DNA of 6,800 bases from assembly GCA_003644825.1 (NCBI GenBank), contig QNDJ01000088.1, positions 1 through 6,800 on the forward strand, in the 5' to 3' direction. This stretch comes from Candidatus Zhuqueibacterota bacterium. Its GTDB lineage: Bacteria; SM23-31; B21-G16. The notes under the pieces were generated by a model. The model was not told the DNA's origin and did not search any database. It saw nothing but the letters and a program-made list of their open reading frames with translations. Shown here piece by piece: positions 6,496 through 6,800 of the stretch (position 1 is the first letter of the stretch; each line of letters starts with the position of its first letter). The position numbers and the translations under genes were made by a program.

Positions 6496-6800
6496 TTATT
6501 TCCTGTAAAAATAAATTACAGGTAAATCTTTTAAATTGATGTCATCTACTTTCGACAAATTCTCTCTTTTTATATATTTAACTTCAAAAACTCTATTAAC
6601 TATTATGCCCTTTTTTTTATCTTCAGGAGAAGAAACCAGCACAAGCTTAAATTCATTCTGAAAGTGTTCTTTTTTGAAAACTCTTCTTAAATCAAAAACC
6701 TCTATTTCTTCATCATTTAATTTCAAGAAAAACTTCAAATCCTTTAAACCGGATAAAGAATTAATACCTTCAATTGTAATCACATCTTTCAAGCTTATAG
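6496..6800 (-). CDS. Possible CheW-like domain protein, C-terminal part (truncated by window edge)
   Basis: About 100 codons before a TAA at 6496-6498 are visible. The frame stays open to the right edge (the codons ATA AGC precede TTG), so the TTG at 6792 need not be the start, and too little upstream sequence is visible to show a ribosome site there. Counting from that TTG codon, LKDVITIEGI (1-10) resembles the strand after which CheW proteins contact partners. EVFDLRRVF (31-39) matches the CheW pattern of a hydrophobic stretch followed by IDLR and a Phe. KLVLVSS (49-55) and GIIVNRVFEVKYIKREN (62-78) match the typical CheW strand and the GLIVDRVxEV motif. CheW domains are adaptors linking CheA kinases to receptors, or are fused to other modules. 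The protein ends soon after this, with LPVIYFYRK. The assignment is by remembered motif pattern only. It does not resemble archease, the usual RtcB partner. It lies 10 nt upstream of rtcB in the same operon. Confidence 0.5.
   Translation of the reverse strand, partial: ISLKDVITIEGINSLSGLKDLKFFLKLNDEEIEVFDLRRVFKKEHFQNEFKLVLVSSPEDKKKGIIVNRVFEVKYIKRENLSKVDDINLKDLPVIYFYRK

Noticed and set aside
6496-6800. Archease, the usual RtcB cofactor
   Set aside because: None of the archease acidic metal-binding or C-terminal patterns is visible, and the segments fit a CheW-like pattern better.

Overview
The window is one uninterrupted run of seven protein-coding genes, all on the minus strand, from an AT-rich (about two thirds A+T by eye) and almost certainly Gram-negative (diderm) bacterium. 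The diderm inference rests on the paired ADP-heptose genes hldA and hldC, which make the precursor of lipopolysaccharide inner-core heptose. TTG is the start codon of two genes. TGA ends four of the six visible genes and TAA the other two, and Trp is read from TGG, so the standard bacterial code applies. Nothing in the sequence fixes the phylum. The archaeal-numbered RtcB, split heptose synthase and Lys/Glu-rich proteins would suit an uncultivated candidate phylum, but that is a weak guess.

In transcription order (right to left): 6800-6496 is the 3' part of a gene resembling the C-terminal part of a CheW domain, cut by the window edge. 6485-5043 is rtcB (RNA 3'-phosphate/5'-OH ligase). 5040-4045 is hldA/rfaE1 (heptose-7-phosphate kinase). 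4032-3556 is hldC/rfaE2 (heptose-1-phosphate adenylyltransferase). 3575-2394 is a membrane-anchored PHP-family metallohydrolase. 2381-369 is uvrB (nucleotide excision repair helicase). 379-1 is the N-terminal 126 codons of holB (DNA polymerase III delta'), cut by the left edge.

Spacing is extremely tight: 10 nt between the CheW-like gene and rtcB, a 2-nt gap or 4-nt overlap at rtcB/hldA depending on the start, 12 nt at hldA/hldC, a 20-nt overlap at hldC/PHP, 12 nt at PHP/uvrB and an 11-nt overlap at uvrB/holB. Several Shine-Dalgarno sites sit on or inside the preceding gene's end. I see no room for an internal terminator, no recognisable promoter, and no RNA gene, repeat array, mobile element or CRISPR. 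The simplest reading is one polycistronic unit with translational coupling that mixes RNA repair, envelope sugar synthesis, a probable extracytoplasmic hydrolase, DNA repair and replication.

No clearly new system stands out. The points most worth a second look are the single in-frame TGA separating the two heptose-synthase halves, the anchored PHP hydrolase of unknown substrate, and the CheW-like neighbour of rtcB.
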